From NCBI RefSeq assembly GCF_008329985.2, contig NZ_CP038437.2, forward strand, positions 2,356,001-2,420,000: a stretch of 64,000 bases of DNA, given 5' to 3'. The DNA comes from Halomonas binhaiensis. Lineage in GTDB: Bacteria > Pseudomonadota > Gammaproteobacteria > Pseudomonadales > Halomonadaceae. Made by a program: the position numbers and the translations under genes. Shown here one piece after another: positions 8,703-17,456 of this stretch. Below the pieces are notes generated by a model. That model did not search any database and was not told where the DNA came from. It worked only from the letters and a program-made list of their open reading frames with translations. How positions within the stretch are numbered: position 1 is the first letter of the stretch; each line of letters opens with the position of its first letter.

Positions 8703-8946
8703 GCATGACAAAGCCGACCTCCTTGGTCGGCTTTTCTTTGTCCCTGAAAAAATCTGAGGCAATATCGCCCCACTCTACTATGTCGACATGCTCGAGCATG
8801 GCATCAGTAAAGCAGACCTGCAGAAGACTGTCGGACACCCAGTAGCGACGGTTCCCCTGGTATTCATTGACAGCATTCATATAGGCGGATTCAAAGAATT
8901 CCTTGTAGCTACTGAAACCACCATAGAGTGAGAGCCCAGCACTCAT
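8692..8946 (-). CDS. Small hypothetical protein
   Basis: An 84-residue acidic soluble protein (MSAGLSLYGGFSSYKEFF...GFVMLDV) with no motif recognised. The central part, EYQGNRRYWVSDSLLQVCF, suggests a compact alpha/beta fold but nothing more. The start has only a distant AGGGAAG. The stop codon lies inside the hairpin downstream of tRNA-Pro, and the gene converges on the tRNA. Together with the next three genes it forms a set of small lineage-specific genes beside a tRNA, a common site for acquired DNA. Function unknown. Confidence 0.6.
   Translation of the reverse strand: MSAGLSLYGGFSSYKEFFESAYMNAVNEYQGNRRYWVSDSLLQVCFTDAMLEHVDIVEWGDIASDFFRDKEKPTKEVGFVMLDV
8710..8734. terminator. Terminator-like hairpin after tRNA-Pro
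   Basis: AAAGCCGACC (8710-8719) pairs perfectly with GGTCGGCTTT (8725-8734) and is followed on the plus strand by TCTTTG. It could end the tRNA transcript; it overlaps the 3' end of the converging gene. Confidence 0.65.
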
Positions 8947-9054
8947 ATGGAATGATCACTTCCCTACCGAAGTTTCTCAACAAACCTGATAAGTGTAAGT
9001 TCTCAAGACTCTGATAAAATACCTGCCTCATAGCTAATCATCAGAGTCATATCG

Positions 9055-9453
9055 ATGGGAAAAACTACACAGGGAATCAAACGCTCAACACTCATTCGCA
9101 TTGCCCCTATTGCAGCAGCCATATGCTTATGGTCTCCATTTTCTCAGGCAACATGTTCTGAGGATAGGGAATCCGCCAAGATGATCATGGAAATGCGCCA
9201 GTCTGAACTATCCAAGCAGGAAGTTCAGGATCGAGTGGGAACTGCTTATTTTGCCTCTATGCCATCAGCTTCAGACATGGATGGACATCAAAAGTATTTG
9301 CAGATCCGGCGGGGAGCCTTGTGGTGGCTAATGATCACTGAGGCATACCTTTTGCCAACGAAAGAAAGCGAAGATGAAAAGAGAAGCCTTATCGAGGACT
9401 TCGCCGATGAATATGAACAACAGTGTATCGATAGCCAAGGCTTCGAGGATTGA
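9055..9453 (+). CDS. Hypothetical secreted protein
   Basis: A 132-residue protein with a clear signal peptide (basic KRSTLIR, hydrophobic IAPIAAAICLWSPF, cleavage after SQA). A helical, acidic mature part follows, with two cysteines (TCSEDRES and QQCIDSQ) that could form a disulfide. Helical stretches such as MIMEMRQSELSKQEVQD and LWWLMITEAYLL are visible, with no known motif. It is probably a small periplasmic protein, of unknown function. Its A+T content is higher than that of the core genes to the left. Confidence 0.65.
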   Translation: MGKTTQGIKRSTLIRIAPIAAAICLWSPFSQATCSEDRESAKMIMEMRQSELSKQEVQDRVGTAYFASMPSASDMDGHQKYLQIRRGALWWLMITEAYLLPTKESEDEKRSLIEDFADEYEQQCIDSQGFED

Positions 9454-9499
9454 GGTAAGGCTGGCATTTCCTGCTGTCAGTCTCTGACAAATATGCAGC

Positions 9500-9673
9500 A
9501 TGACTGAAACCACAAAGGCATTTCATCGTTACGAAGAGGTCTTCTCTCACGCAGGCAAGCAGGTCTTCTACAGTGACCGGCATGACGTCTACGCGATCTT
9601 TGGTCTCTCTACAGGCATGAAGGACGTGAAGACGATAGATGAGGCAATCAAGCTGGTATACGAAGCCTGCTGA
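9500..9673 (+). CDS. Possible short ORF, hypothetical
   Basis: A 57-codon open frame (MTETTKAFHRYEEVFS...) ends in a regular helix-like tail TIDEAIKLVYEAC and has coding-like composition. No ribosome binding site is visible, and an in-frame stop lies 12 nt upstream of the ATG, so it may be a remnant of a longer gene. The function cannot be guessed. Confidence 0.35.
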   Translation: MTETTKAFHRYEEVFSHAGKQVFYSDRHDVYAIFGLSTGMKDVKTIDEAIKLVYEAC

Positions 9674-9811
9674 CAGGCAATCTGATTGTCGAGTATTTAA
9701 CACCACTTTCAGGCTTGATGAGAAAATTCTCCGAGTTAAGACTAGAAAATCGTTAATAATTCAATAACAGCGCCCAATGACCAGAACGACCAACGAGCGC
9801 TGGGATTCACG

Positions 9812-10261
9812 TCAGTGCTTCTTCCAGTAAGTGTTGGCTACACGCTTTGATTTCAGGAAGTAGATCGTCCACACCGTTGTCCAGAAGGTAGTGGCAAGAA
9901 GTCCTGGAATGAGATAGTTAAAGACTTGGGCATCGGGAATCGACCTCTGCATTACAGCACCTGCAGCGATTAGCAACACCGGCCCAGCAATCCACAATAT
10001 CTTGATTGCATCGTTTCTAAGAGACATCTGCTCACCTTTGGAGAGTATGTAGGCTAGCCAGAACATCATGACCACGGACCCGATTCCTCCAACATACATA
10101 GCGAGCCTGTATGTTTCCCATCCGGCAAGGTCTGGAACGCCAGGCGTATTCTCAAGCTCATAGACAGCCGCAAAGACTCTGGCCAATCCGATGATGCATA
10201 CAACAACTATGAAGAACCTCAGCCACCCTCCCACACCTTTTGGTGCCGTTGGATAAGGCAT
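9812..10261 (-). CDS. DUF2569 family membrane protein
   Basis: A 149-residue protein with four predicted helices that starts after a short polar tail with KGVGGWLRFFIVV, the DUF2569 signature (GIGGWL). Later helices include WIAGPVLLIAAGAVM and the last segment FWTTVWTIYFLKSKRVANTYW, also typical of the family. The function of DUF2569 is unknown. The start was placed at the ATG (10261) just before the signature. The longer frame runs back through the dispersed repeat at 10281-10402 and is not credible. Confidence 0.75.
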   Translation of the reverse strand: MPYPTAPKGVGGWLRFFIVVVCIIGLARVFAAVYELENTPGVPDLAGWETYRLAMYVGGIGSVVMMFWLAYILSKGEQMSLRNDAIKILWIAGPVLLIAAGAVMQRSIPDAQVFNYLIPGLLATTFWTTVWTIYFLKSKRVANTYWKKH

Positions 10262-10280
10262 TGAAGAGTGAGACAGTGTA

Positions 10281-10402
10281 AGCACCGCGCACCAATTCGC
10301 CGGGAGTGAATTGGAACATCCTTCGGATGGCCCGAAGGGTAGCCGCCAGGGATGGCGGCGATACCAGTGATTCGCACGCGCAGGCATTTATGCAGTGTTT
10401 CC
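10281..10402 (+). repeat. Dispersed structured repeat, copy A
   Basis: About 122 bp, nearly identical (roughly 90%) to 58074-58197 in the same orientation. It contains three consecutive hairpins: CCAATTCG/TGAATTGG (10292-10314), CCTTCGG/CCGAAGG (10320-10338) and GCCGCC/GGCGGC (10342-10359), followed by GCATTTATGC. It lies immediately upstream of the DUF2569 gene, on the opposite strand. Nothing resembling a transposase is nearby, so it looks like a non-autonomous or RNA-forming repeat. Confidence 0.85.
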
Positions 10403-10423
10403 CAAGCGCAATATTGAAGGCAC

Positions 10424-10458
10424 ATACAACACCTTACTCATTCGGTAAGGTGTTGTAT
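10424..10458. other. Perfect 14-bp inverted repeat
   Basis: ATACAACACCTTAC and its exact complement GTAAGGTGTTGTAT flank a 7-nt loop. It lies in the 257-bp gap between the dispersed repeat and the end of the EEP gene, where no gene is seen. It may act as a factor-independent stop for the minus-strand EEP transcript, although no U-run follows. Confidence 0.7.
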
Positions 10459-10659
10459 CCTTCACTGCATGATATTCGGCCGTCCCTTTTTGCATGAGCC
10501 AGCCCAGGAATATGGGCTAGCTCAGACCAGCTCAAGAGTGGTCGAGACTTCCATTGGATTCCTCGATCGACACACGACATGTTCGGGGCTCAGCGTGCTC
10601 GTCGAGAGTCTCCGGATCCCGTTCGCCAGAATCTGAAATCTGCGCTCTCCTCTTCTGGT

Positions 10660-11766
10660 TCAATCTTCCTGCTCCCTTTCCTTGCCTTCTCGAATGGTGG
10701 AGTGGGCTTCACGATGCTCATCACCATTTGCCTCGGGCGTCTCATGTTCGTCAGCGCGAGAAGGACGATAGCAAAGCGTGGTGAGAATCGGAAAATGGTC
10801 TGAACCAAATCCCGGCAAGCGCCGCATGTCGCGCAGCGTGAAATGTTCACTCGAGAAGACATGGTCGAGCGGCCAGCGCAGTAGCGGGTAATGGGCATGA
10901 AAGGTACTGAACATACCGCGGCCACGACGCGGATCAAGCATGCCGCTGACACGACAGAAGAGCCGAGTCGTACGCGACCATGCCACATCATTCAGGTCCC
11001 CAGCCACCAAGGCCGGAAAAGAGCCATCATGGATGCGCTTGCCGATCAACAGAAGTTCAGCATCCCGCCACAGGGACTCCTTGCTCTCATTGGGTGCCGG
11101 TGGACGCGGATGCACAGCGAATAACTGAATATCTTCCCCGCAACGTAACGTCACCCCAGTCGAGATGGAAGGAATATCATCCTGTATCAGCCGCTCGACC
11201 TGTGGCGATACCAGTGGCAATCGGGAATAGAGATGCATGCCGTAGAGATTGTCCTGAGGAATACGAACGACATGTGGCCACTGTTTGCACAGGGCGGCAT
11301 CAAGTTGTTGCCCCCACCAATCATCGGACTCAAGCGTCAACACGATATCCGGTTCATGCTGCTTGACGAGTGCGATCAACCCTTCGGCATTGCGATTGGG
11401 TGTCAGTACGTTGGCAACCAATAATCTAATGCAGCGTTCGTCCTGGCCGGATTCTGCACGTTGGACCTGAACAGGCCAGAGGCGTGTCCAGGGCAGGATA
11501 TAGCATGCCTGGATGACCAGAGTGACAAGACTGCTCGACACAGCCAGCCAACGCCAAGGAGACTCGGAGAGAGAAGCAAGCAACAGCGTCAGCAGGGCCA
11601 GCATGGAAATCTGCATGCGCGGAAACTCGCAACAGCGTATCCACCACCAGTGAAACGGCAATCGAGCCAGAATAGTGATCCCCAGAAGCAGGATGGCAAG
11701 CGTCGTAACAGCAATGGACAGCACGGCACGTCCTCCATGTTGATGCCAATGAGCGTCCAAAGCCAC
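10660..11766 (-). CDS. Membrane-anchored endonuclease/exonuclease/phosphatase (EEP) family protein
   Basis: A 368-residue protein with three N-terminal membrane helices (to about residue 95) followed by an EEP domain. The catalytic landmarks are present in order: LLVANVLTPNRN (metal-binding Asn), VLTLESDDWW (Glu), FAVHPRPP (His), VAGDLNDVAWS (GDLND) and GFGSDHFPI (SDH). Proteins of this architecture are annotated as EEP hydrolases of unknown substrate, possibly phosphodiesterases acting at the membrane. The charged C-terminal tail (about 35 residues) is low complexity. It stands alone, with its promoter presumably in 11767-11992. Confidence 0.85.
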   Translation of the reverse strand: MALDAHWHQHGGRAVLSIAVTTLAILLLGITILARLPFHWWWIRCCEFPRMQISMLALLTLLLASLSESPWRWLAVSSSLVTLVIQACYILPWTRLWPVQVQRAESGQDERCIRLLVANVLTPNRNAEGLIALVKQHEPDIVLTLESDDWWGQQLDAALCKQWPHVVRIPQDNLYGMHLYSRLPLVSPQVERLIQDDIPSISTGVTLRCGEDIQLFAVHPRPPAPNESKESLWRDAELLLIGKRIHDGSFPALVAGDLNDVAWSRTTRLFCRVSGMLDPRRGRGMFSTFHAHYPLLRWPLDHVFSSEHFTLRDMRRLPGFGSDHFPILTTLCYRPSRADEHETPEANGDEHREAHSTIREGKEREQED

Positions 11767-11992
11767 CGGAGGTTATACGGGAAAGCCGAGGTCGCCGTAT
11801 TAAACCTTATCATCTTGTCCAGGGAGAACGTTGAATATAAATACCAGTGACTCTATTCCAACGGGAGATTCACTATCGTCTGACGCGAACACCCTGCATG
11901 TCGATGGTCAGTGCTGAAACGTAGAGGCTGAAAGTTTGGTCTACAGAAAGAACAACGGGAGAGAAAGAACAGCGGAAGAGAAAGAATAACGA

Positions 11993-12028
11993 AAGGCGGG
12001 CCTTGATGTTGCCATCAAGGCCCGCCTT
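11993..12028 (-). terminator. Rho-independent terminator of the M20 peptidase gene
   Basis: A perfect 16-bp stem (AAGGCGGGCCTTGATG and complement) with a TTGC loop, 23 bp after the peptidase stop codon, followed on the minus strand by TTCGTTATTCTTTC. Confidence 0.8.
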
Positions 12029-12051
12029 CATCACCCACCTGACTGGCCGGC

Positions 12052-13302
12052 TCAGTCTTCGGTTTCGGCGTCCGACAACTCCATGATCATGCGTGTTGTC
12101 AGATAGAGTCGAGGCACCACACTATCGAGCTGCACGTATTCTTCATCGCTGTGGTAGCCCCCGCCAACCAGACCAAGGGATTCCAGCACCGCAGGCGTGG
12201 GTGAATCGGCATGGTAGGCGTAGGCAGCATCGGTACCACCGCCGATTTCGGCAGCCAGCAGCTCCCGATCAAGCTCCTGATAGATCTTCTGGGCCTGCTC
12301 GGCAAGGGCTTGAGTCTGAGGGTTGCCAGGCAGAGGGGGCCGCCCTTTGTCGAGACGGAATTCCACCTCGGTATCATCGATCAGTTGATTCGCGGTGATA
12401 TCGCGGGCCTCGTTCAGAACGCGCTCATATTCGCTGCTGTCGACATAGCGCATATCCCCTTCTGCCTGGGCATGCTCGGGAATCACATTGCGTTTGCTGC
12501 CGCCTTCGACAATTGTCCAGTTGAGGGTTGTCTCCTTGTCCGGGTCACCGAGATCGCCCAACTGGAGCAGTTGATGGGAAAGCTCCATGATGGCATTGCG
12601 CCCCTGCTCTGGCGCGCCTCCGGCATGAGAGGCCCGGCCTTTTACCTCTAGGAAGGCATAGTTGATGCCTTTGGTGACGACAGTCACTGCATCCGTTGCC
12701 CCTTCGCTGAAAGTCGGCTCGAACACCAGCACCGCATCTTGATCCGCGGACAATTGCTGAATCAGGTCACGAGAACCCAGAGACCCTTTCTCCTCATCAG
12801 GATTGAGGACCACAGTCAGCTGACCATAGTCATCGAAACCAAGCGTCTTCAGCACCTCCAGGCTGTGCAGAATCACTGCGACACCACCTTTGGCGTCTCC
12901 GACTCCCGGACCATAGGCGCGACCTTCCTCAATGCGGAAGGGGCGGTCCTTGGCAGTGCCTTCGCCGAAGACAGTGTCGTAGTGGATCATCAACATGATG
13001 TTGCGATCACCATTGCCTTGAAGGCGGCCAACCAGAGTATTACCACCAAAGTTCTCGGCAGGATGAGCCTCCACTTCGGCACCGAGGGCTTCGAGACGCT
13101 CAGTAAGCAGTGCCTCGATCTCGCTCAAGCCAGCAACGTATCCCGTGCCGGAGTCAATATTGACCAGGGTTTCTAATGTGTCCAGCAACGGCTGTCGCTG
13201 CTGCTCGACGGCATCGTACACATCCTGTTGTGGCGCGGCATGTACAGTGGCAACAGTAAACATTCCACATGCCAATCCCATGGCTAGCATCGAGCGCTTC
13301 AT
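12052..13302 (-). CDS. Secreted M20 family metallopeptidase (glutamate carboxypeptidase-like)
   Basis: A 416-residue M20 peptidase with a signal peptide (MKRSMLAMGLACGMFTVATVHA). Zinc-site motifs are visible: MIHYDTVF (His/Asp), GVGDAKGG (bridging Asp), NPDEEKGS (catalytic and ligand Glu), and the C-terminal GGGTDAAYAYH. The lid domain shows SHAGGAPEQGRNA. It is closest in style to carboxypeptidase G2, which releases C-terminal glutamate from folate-like or peptide substrates in the periplasm; the actual substrate is not known. AGGAG sits 7 nt before the ATG at 13302. The gene is monocistronic with its own terminator. Confidence 0.9.
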   Translation of the reverse strand: MKRSMLAMGLACGMFTVATVHAAPQQDVYDAVEQQRQPLLDTLETLVNIDSGTGYVAGLSEIEALLTERLEALGAEVEAHPAENFGGNTLVGRLQGNGDRNIMLMIHYDTVFGEGTAKDRPFRIEEGRAYGPGVGDAKGGVAVILHSLEVLKTLGFDDYGQLTVVLNPDEEKGSLGSRDLIQQLSADQDAVLVFEPTFSEGATDAVTVVTKGINYAFLEVKGRASHAGGAPEQGRNAIMELSHQLLQLGDLGDPDKETTLNWTIVEGGSKRNVIPEHAQAEGDMRYVDSSEYERVLNEARDITANQLIDDTEVEFRLDKGRPPLPGNPQTQALAEQAQKIYQELDRELLAAEIGGGTDAAYAYHADSPTPAVLESLGLVGGGYHSDEEYVQLDSVVPRLYLTTRMIMELSDAETED

Positions 13303-13609
13303 TAGTAACTCCTGTTTTGTGTTTATCAGAATACCGAAGATAAGCAGAGGCCTGAGGAAACGCAATCAGGTTCACAATATGCGTGTTAATGGGGCAGCTC
13401 GCACGTTGGGTTCTGCTGGGGCATGGAACAAGGAAGGACTCATGCAGATCCGTAGACAAGTGCTGTCATACATCTTCCCTACAAAAACGGGAACATACCG
13501 GAATACTCCAGGCGCCTCGTCGGCTATCATCGGGATAAAAGAGGTGTGAGCAGGGTCTTCTTCCCGGCCCTCGTCGAGCATCCGCCCGCCCCTTGCAATG
13601 GAGTGCCTT

Positions 13610-15418
13610 GTGGCCATTGATCTGCTCTATAACAGCCTGATATTTCTTGCCGCCGCTGTTCTCATCGTTCCTTTGGCCAAGCGCCTTGGTCTCGGCGAGG
13701 TTCTGGGTTACTTGCTTGCCGGGGTGGCCATTGGACCCTCTGTGCTGGGTCTGATCCCCGATGCAGAAGCCGTGCTGCAATTCGCTGAAGTCGGCATCGT
13801 CTTTCTGTTGTTTGTCATTGGCCTGGAGCTCAAGCCATCCCGCCTGAAGCTGATGCGCCGACCAGTGTTCGGTTTTGGCGGCCTGCAGATGGCCATCACC
13901 AGTGTTGTCCTGGCAGCATTGGCGATGCTGCTGGGGCTCTCCCTGCCCGCCGCACTGGTCGTCGGCTTCAGCCTGGGCCTGTGCTCCACCCCACTGGTTC
14001 TCCAATTGCTCAGCGAGCAAGGAGAACTGACGACCCGTCATGGCCGCCTCAGCTTCGCCCTGCTGCTGTTCCAGGACATGGCAGCGATCCCTGTTCTCGC
14101 CATCATTCCCATGCTGGCTGCTGGCCCAGGAGCCACGGGAGGCTGGGAAAGCATGCTCAAGGATACCTTGATTGGCATAGGTGCCTTTGCCGCCTTGATT
14201 ATCGGTGGACGCTACCTGTTGCGTCCGATGTTTCGCTTCGCAGCCTCTACCCGTAGCCGCCAGGTCTTTGCCGGCACGTCCCTGCTGGTGGTGATTGGCG
14301 CAGCCTTGCTGATGGAACTGGCTGGTCTCTCCATGGCACTCGGAGCCTTCATTGCCGGCGTCCTGCTGGCCGATTCCGAATATCGGCACAGTATTGAAGC
14401 CGATATCGAGCCCTTCCGCGGCTTGCTGCTGGGACTTTTCTTCATGGCGGTGGGCATGACGGCCCAGATCGGACTGCTTGCCGAACAACCTGCCCTGGTA
14501 CTCGGTCTCACGGCAGCATTGCTGGCGCTCAAATGGCTGAGCGTGGCGAGTGCCAGCCGTGTCTATGGCACCAGCTGGCGTGACGCATTAAACCTCGGAG
14601 TCCTGCTGTCTCAAGGAGGTGAATTCGCTTTCGTACTTCTCACCGCAGCCGGTGCTGCCGCCTTGTTGGCTCCCGATCTGGTCAGCCTGCTAGTACTGGT
14701 AGTCTCACTTTCCATGGCGGCTACGCCCATACTCTTCCAACTACACACCCGGTTGATACGCCCTCGGCTCATGCCGACCACAGAAAAGAACCCAGACTAC
14801 GACCGTCCCTCTGATACCTCACCCAAGGTCATCATCGCCGGTTTCGGGCGCTTTGGTCAGATCGTCGGCCGCACCCTGCAGGGCATGAAGATTCCCTACA
14901 CCATCCTCGACATCAACGCCAAACATGTTGAATTCGTGCGCCGCTACGGCAATGAAATCTACTTCGGCGATGCCTCCCGTCTCGATCTGCTGGAGGCTGC
15001 CGGGGCTGACAAGGCCAAGGTTCTGGTCATCGCAATAGCCGATCCAGACGTCTCGCTGCAGATCGTCGAGCGCGTGCAGCGCCGCTTCCCCAAGCTGCGT
15101 CTGTTTGCCCGTGCACGCAATCGTCAACACGCCCAGCGCCTGATGCACGCCGGAGTACACGACATCATTCGCGACCTGCTCCCGGCCAGCCTGGAATTAA
15201 CGCAGGAAGTGCTCGTCGCTATCGGCATTCCTCGAGACAAGGCCCAGCACACCGTGGATGTCTTCCGTCACCATGATGAAACGACTTTGAAGCGGCAGAT
15301 GGAAGTTTCCAGTGACGAGACCAAGCAAATCCGCACCATGCAGGAGACGGCCAAGGAACTCGAAGAGTTGTTCGAAGCCGACGAGAAGGTAGTAACCGGG
15401 ACATCACTGCATCGCTGA
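13610..15418 (+). CDS. CPA2 family cation:proton antiporter with TrkA-N domain (KefB/KefC-like)
   Basis: A protein of about 602 residues with twelve or more N-terminal helices, including LFQDMAAIPVLAI (exchanger core) and GAFIAGVLLADSEYRH. A RCK/TrkA-N nucleotide-binding domain follows from about residue 405 (KVIIAGFGRFGQIVGRTL, Rossmann glycine motif). Such proteins exchange K+ (or Na+) for H+ and are gated by cytosolic nucleotides. A GTG at 13610 preceded by GGAG at 6 nt is the preferred start; the ATG 12 nt earlier has no ribosome binding site. The gene is monocistronic with a hairpin terminator right after the stop. Confidence 0.9.
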   Translation: MAIDLLYNSLIFLAAAVLIVPLAKRLGLGEVLGYLLAGVAIGPSVLGLIPDAEAVLQFAEVGIVFLLFVIGLELKPSRLKLMRRPVFGFGGLQMAITSVVLAALAMLLGLSLPAALVVGFSLGLCSTPLVLQLLSEQGELTTRHGRLSFALLLFQDMAAIPVLAIIPMLAAGPGATGGWESMLKDTLIGIGAFAALIIGGRYLLRPMFRFAASTRSRQVFAGTSLLVVIGAALLMELAGLSMALGAFIAGVLLADSEYRHSIEADIEPFRGLLLGLFFMAVGMTAQIGLLAEQPALVLGLTAALLALKWLSVASASRVYGTSWRDALNLGVLLSQGGEFAFVLLTAAGAAALLAPDLVSLLVLVVSLSMAATPILFQLHTRLIRPRLMPTTEKNPDYDRPSDTSPKVIIAGFGRFGQIVGRTLQGMKIPYTILDINAKHVEFVRRYGNEIYFGDASRLDLLEAAGADKAKVLVIAIADPDVSLQIVERVQRRFPKLRLFARARNRQHAQRLMHAGVHDIIRDLLPASLELTQEVLVAIGIPRDKAQHTVDVFRHHDETTLKRQMEVSSDETKQIRTMQETAKELEELFEADEKVVTGTSLHR

Positions 15419-15424
15419 TGAAAG

Positions 15425-15455
15425 AAAGCCGCCAGGGCCTTCCTCTGGCGGCTTT
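15425..15455 (+). terminator. Terminator of the CPA2 antiporter gene
   Basis: AAAGCCGCCAG and CTGGCGGCTTT form an 11-bp stem 7 bp after the stop codon. The spacer from here to 15674 shows no convincing gene. Confidence 0.8.
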
Positions 15456-15674
15456 GTCATAAACATGCGCCCAGTTTCAATGCATTTCGACCAGCTGGAG
15501 TCGTGCATCAGCCATGCCGTCATGGACGACAGCAGCGTTGCGTTCAGGCTAGCTCTGATCATCAGGCAGCAAAAAGTACCAGGGAAACTACACTGACATA
15601 AGCTTGGACAAGCGTCATGCTGCCCGTTGGGCGGCACGCTTCCATTTCCCACCCCGTTGTTGGGAGGAGTCGAC

Positions 15675-15926
15675 ATGATCAGGAAATTGCTCGCCACTCT
15701 GGTACTGATGCTGCTTGCCACTTCGGCATGGGCCAACATGTGTCCATCGCTGATGAGCGAGATTGATGACGCTCTGCAGGATGAGGCCACGGTTTCCCAG
15801 CTCGATGAGAGTACCCTCGAAGAAGTGAAGGAACTGCGCGCGCAAGGTGAAGAAGCCCATGATGCAGGCAACCACGATGAATCCGTGGCCCAGCTGCAGC
15901 AAGCCAAGGAGCTTCTCGGCATCTAG
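15675..15926 (+). CDS. Small periplasmic protein, helical, unknown function
   Basis: An 83-residue protein with a signal peptide (MIRKLLATLVLMLLATSAWA) and a short mature part: a single cysteine (NMCPSL) followed by acidic amphipathic helices (VSQLDESTLEEVKELRAQG, then HDESVAQLQQAKELLGI). The pattern is that of small stress-related helical proteins conserved in Halomonadaceae and Pseudomonas. No function is assigned. GGGAGGAG lies before the ATG. A strong terminator follows. Confidence 0.8.
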   Translation: MIRKLLATLVLMLLATSAWANMCPSLMSEIDDALQDEATVSQLDESTLEEVKELRAQGEEAHDAGNHDESVAQLQQAKELLGI

Positions 15927-15978
15927 CGCGCCATCTAACATGCCCCACCCTCGAGACATCATTTCTTGAATAGCAATG

Positions 15979-16013
15979 ACCGCCGCTCGACAGGTTCGTG
16001 AGCGGCGGTTTTC
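15979..16013. terminator. Rho-independent terminator between converging genes
   Basis: ACCGCCGCTC pairs with GAGCGGCGGT around an 11-nt loop, followed by TTTTC on the plus strand. It ends the small periplasmic gene and touches the stop of the converging DUF302 gene. Confidence 0.8.
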
Positions 16014-16494
16014 ATTCTCCGCCTGCCGCCTCCCTGGCCAATCCGGTCAATGCTTCAGACATCTTGTCGATCGGCAGCTCACAGGCTTCCAATTCATGGC
16101 GTTCGACAAGATAATGTGGATCATTCCATTCAATGACCACCCCCTCCTCAGACTGCCTCACCACCATCTTCTGGGGCAAATCAAGCGCCACACTACCCTC
16201 GCATTGCATCAACGCTGTACCCACTTCGGGATTACCGAAGATAAAGGTACGCGTAGGGGGCAGCTCCAGCCCCACCTTTTCGGCGTTGGCATGATGATCG
16301 ACCACCGCCATCAGCCCCATCCCTCGTTGCTCTATGCCTTCACGCAGACGCATGTCGACATCATCCAAAGCACTCTGCGTCACGAGCTGGTCGATCCCCT
16401 TGCTATCGACCTCTGCCGTTTCCGTAGCCATCGCTACCGTTCCACCGAGAAGTACAGACACAACTCCTGTCATCAAACGACTTGCGATCATCAT
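16012..16494 (-). CDS. Secreted DUF302 domain protein
   Basis: A 160-residue protein with a signal peptide (RLMTGVVSVLLGGTVAMA) and the DUF302 pattern. This comprises a helix with LREGIEQRGMGLMAVVDHHANAE, then RTFIFGNPEVGTALMQ and LPQKMVVRQSEEGVVIEWNDPHYL. DUF302 is a small alpha/beta domain of unknown biochemical function, often periplasmic. The ATG at 16494 has AGAGGG a few bases upstream; longer starts add a cysteine-rich tail that disrupts the signal peptide. Confidence 0.85.
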   Translation of the reverse strand: MMIASRLMTGVVSVLLGGTVAMATETAEVDSKGIDQLVTQSALDDVDMRLREGIEQRGMGLMAVVDHHANAEKVGLELPPTRTFIFGNPEVGTALMQCEGSVALDLPQKMVVRQSEEGVVIEWNDPHYLVERHELEACELPIDKMSEALTGLAREAAGGE

Positions 16495-16670
16495 CCTCGC
16501 CCTCTTTGGATATGGATTGCACGGCTGCAGCATGGATGATGAGCAAGTTCGCCTCAAGCCGCTTCAAGCAGACTGAAGCCTAATCGCTGAGCTGTCTTCA
16601 CGACACCGGTCGCGCCACATAAGCCGTACCATAATGCCGAATGTCTGCTGGAGGCCATTGGTGCCCTGCT

Positions 16671-17042
16671 TCACCTGTGCATACCGTCATTCGGACCAAA
16701 TTGCCGGTCCAGGTATTGAATGATGTCCCGGGACTCATAAAGCCAGGTGCTATGCCCATCTTCTTCGATACGCAGGCATGGCACCGTCTTGCGGCCACCG
16801 CCTTCCACCAGCTCATCATAAGCCTGGCGATCAAGGCGGATATCCTTGAGAGGAACATCGATATTCAACCTGGCCATAGCGCGACGCACCCTCACACAAT
16901 AAGGGCACCCCTGGAAGTGATATAAGGCGAACTTCTGCAGCGCTTGATCGACCACCTTCTGCTGCTCTGGAGTGCGATGAACACTCATATCCTTTTCAGA
17001 CGGGAACCACTGCCTGATGCGCTGCAACCATCGCTGCATCAT
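16671..17042 (-). CDS. Glutaredoxin-like protein
   Basis: A 123-residue protein whose C-terminal part is a glutaredoxin/GST-N fold: FQGCPYCVRVRRAM with the dithiol CPYC site, then KTVPCLRI (cis-proline loop) and YESRDIIQYLDRQF. An N-terminal extension of about 35 residues contains RWLQRIRQWFP and may associate with the membrane. It likely reduces protein or glutathione disulfides in the cytosol. GGAGGAGCA precedes the first of two ATG codons. Confidence 0.88.
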   Translation of the reverse strand: MMQRWLQRIRQWFPSEKDMSVHRTPEQQKVVDQALQKFALYHFQGCPYCVRVRRAMARLNIDVPLKDIRLDRQAYDELVEGGGRKTVPCLRIEEDGHSTWLYESRDIIQYLDRQFGPNDGMHR

Positions 17043-17456
17043 TGCTCCTCCAATATCCCAATGCACATGACAAGATAATTCGCCGACAATCCAGACAATC
17101 CAGACAATGCCGCACTGACCGCCAAGAGTCGTGTCCATGGTAGCCCGGCAGCATCACCGAGTCCCGCTGCAGCATTCAGCAAGCCGTCTTGCCGCAGGTC
17201 AATTCTAGCGATAATGAGTGCCCGGAATCCTTAGAGGGCGGCTACTGTTAAATTGCGGTAGAGATTATCTTTCTTCGGAAATCGGCAAGACTTCGCAGCC
17301 TACAGCCCCGGTACCGGAACGCGGTCATCCCATGCATCGGCATCTCATTCACGAACGCTGGGACGTGGATGCACCTGCCCGCTACACAGCAAAGCCTTAG
17401 CTCCCATAGGCGCTGCTGTATTCCGAGGCTACTTTTCTATATGAAGGTACTGAGTC
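17043..17456. other. Intergenic region between glutaredoxin and fnr-like genes
   Basis: 414 bp without a convincing gene. It contains a 9-bp unit repeated three times (GACAATCCA, GACAATCCA, GACAATGCC at 17085-17111) and must carry the divergent promoters of the two flanking genes. No TTGAT-N4-ATCAA site was seen here. Confidence 0.6.

Noticed and set aside
10262..10387. Extension of the DUF2569 protein by 42 residues
   Set aside because: It also reads through the dispersed repeat on the opposite strand and adds no family sequence.
8632..10500. Integrated element bounded by a repeated tRNA-Pro 3' end
   Set aside because: No second copy of the tRNA 3' end and no integrase gene were found in the window, so a true attachment site cannot be claimed.
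15404..15922. Long minus-strand frame opposite the small periplasmic gene
   Set aside because: It has a serine/cysteine-rich low-quality translation and overlaps a well-supported plus-strand gene with signal peptide, RBS and terminator.
17218..17400. 60-codon frame before the fnr-like gene
   Set aside because: No ribosome binding site, no family, and composition not like that of coding sequence; treated as intergenic.
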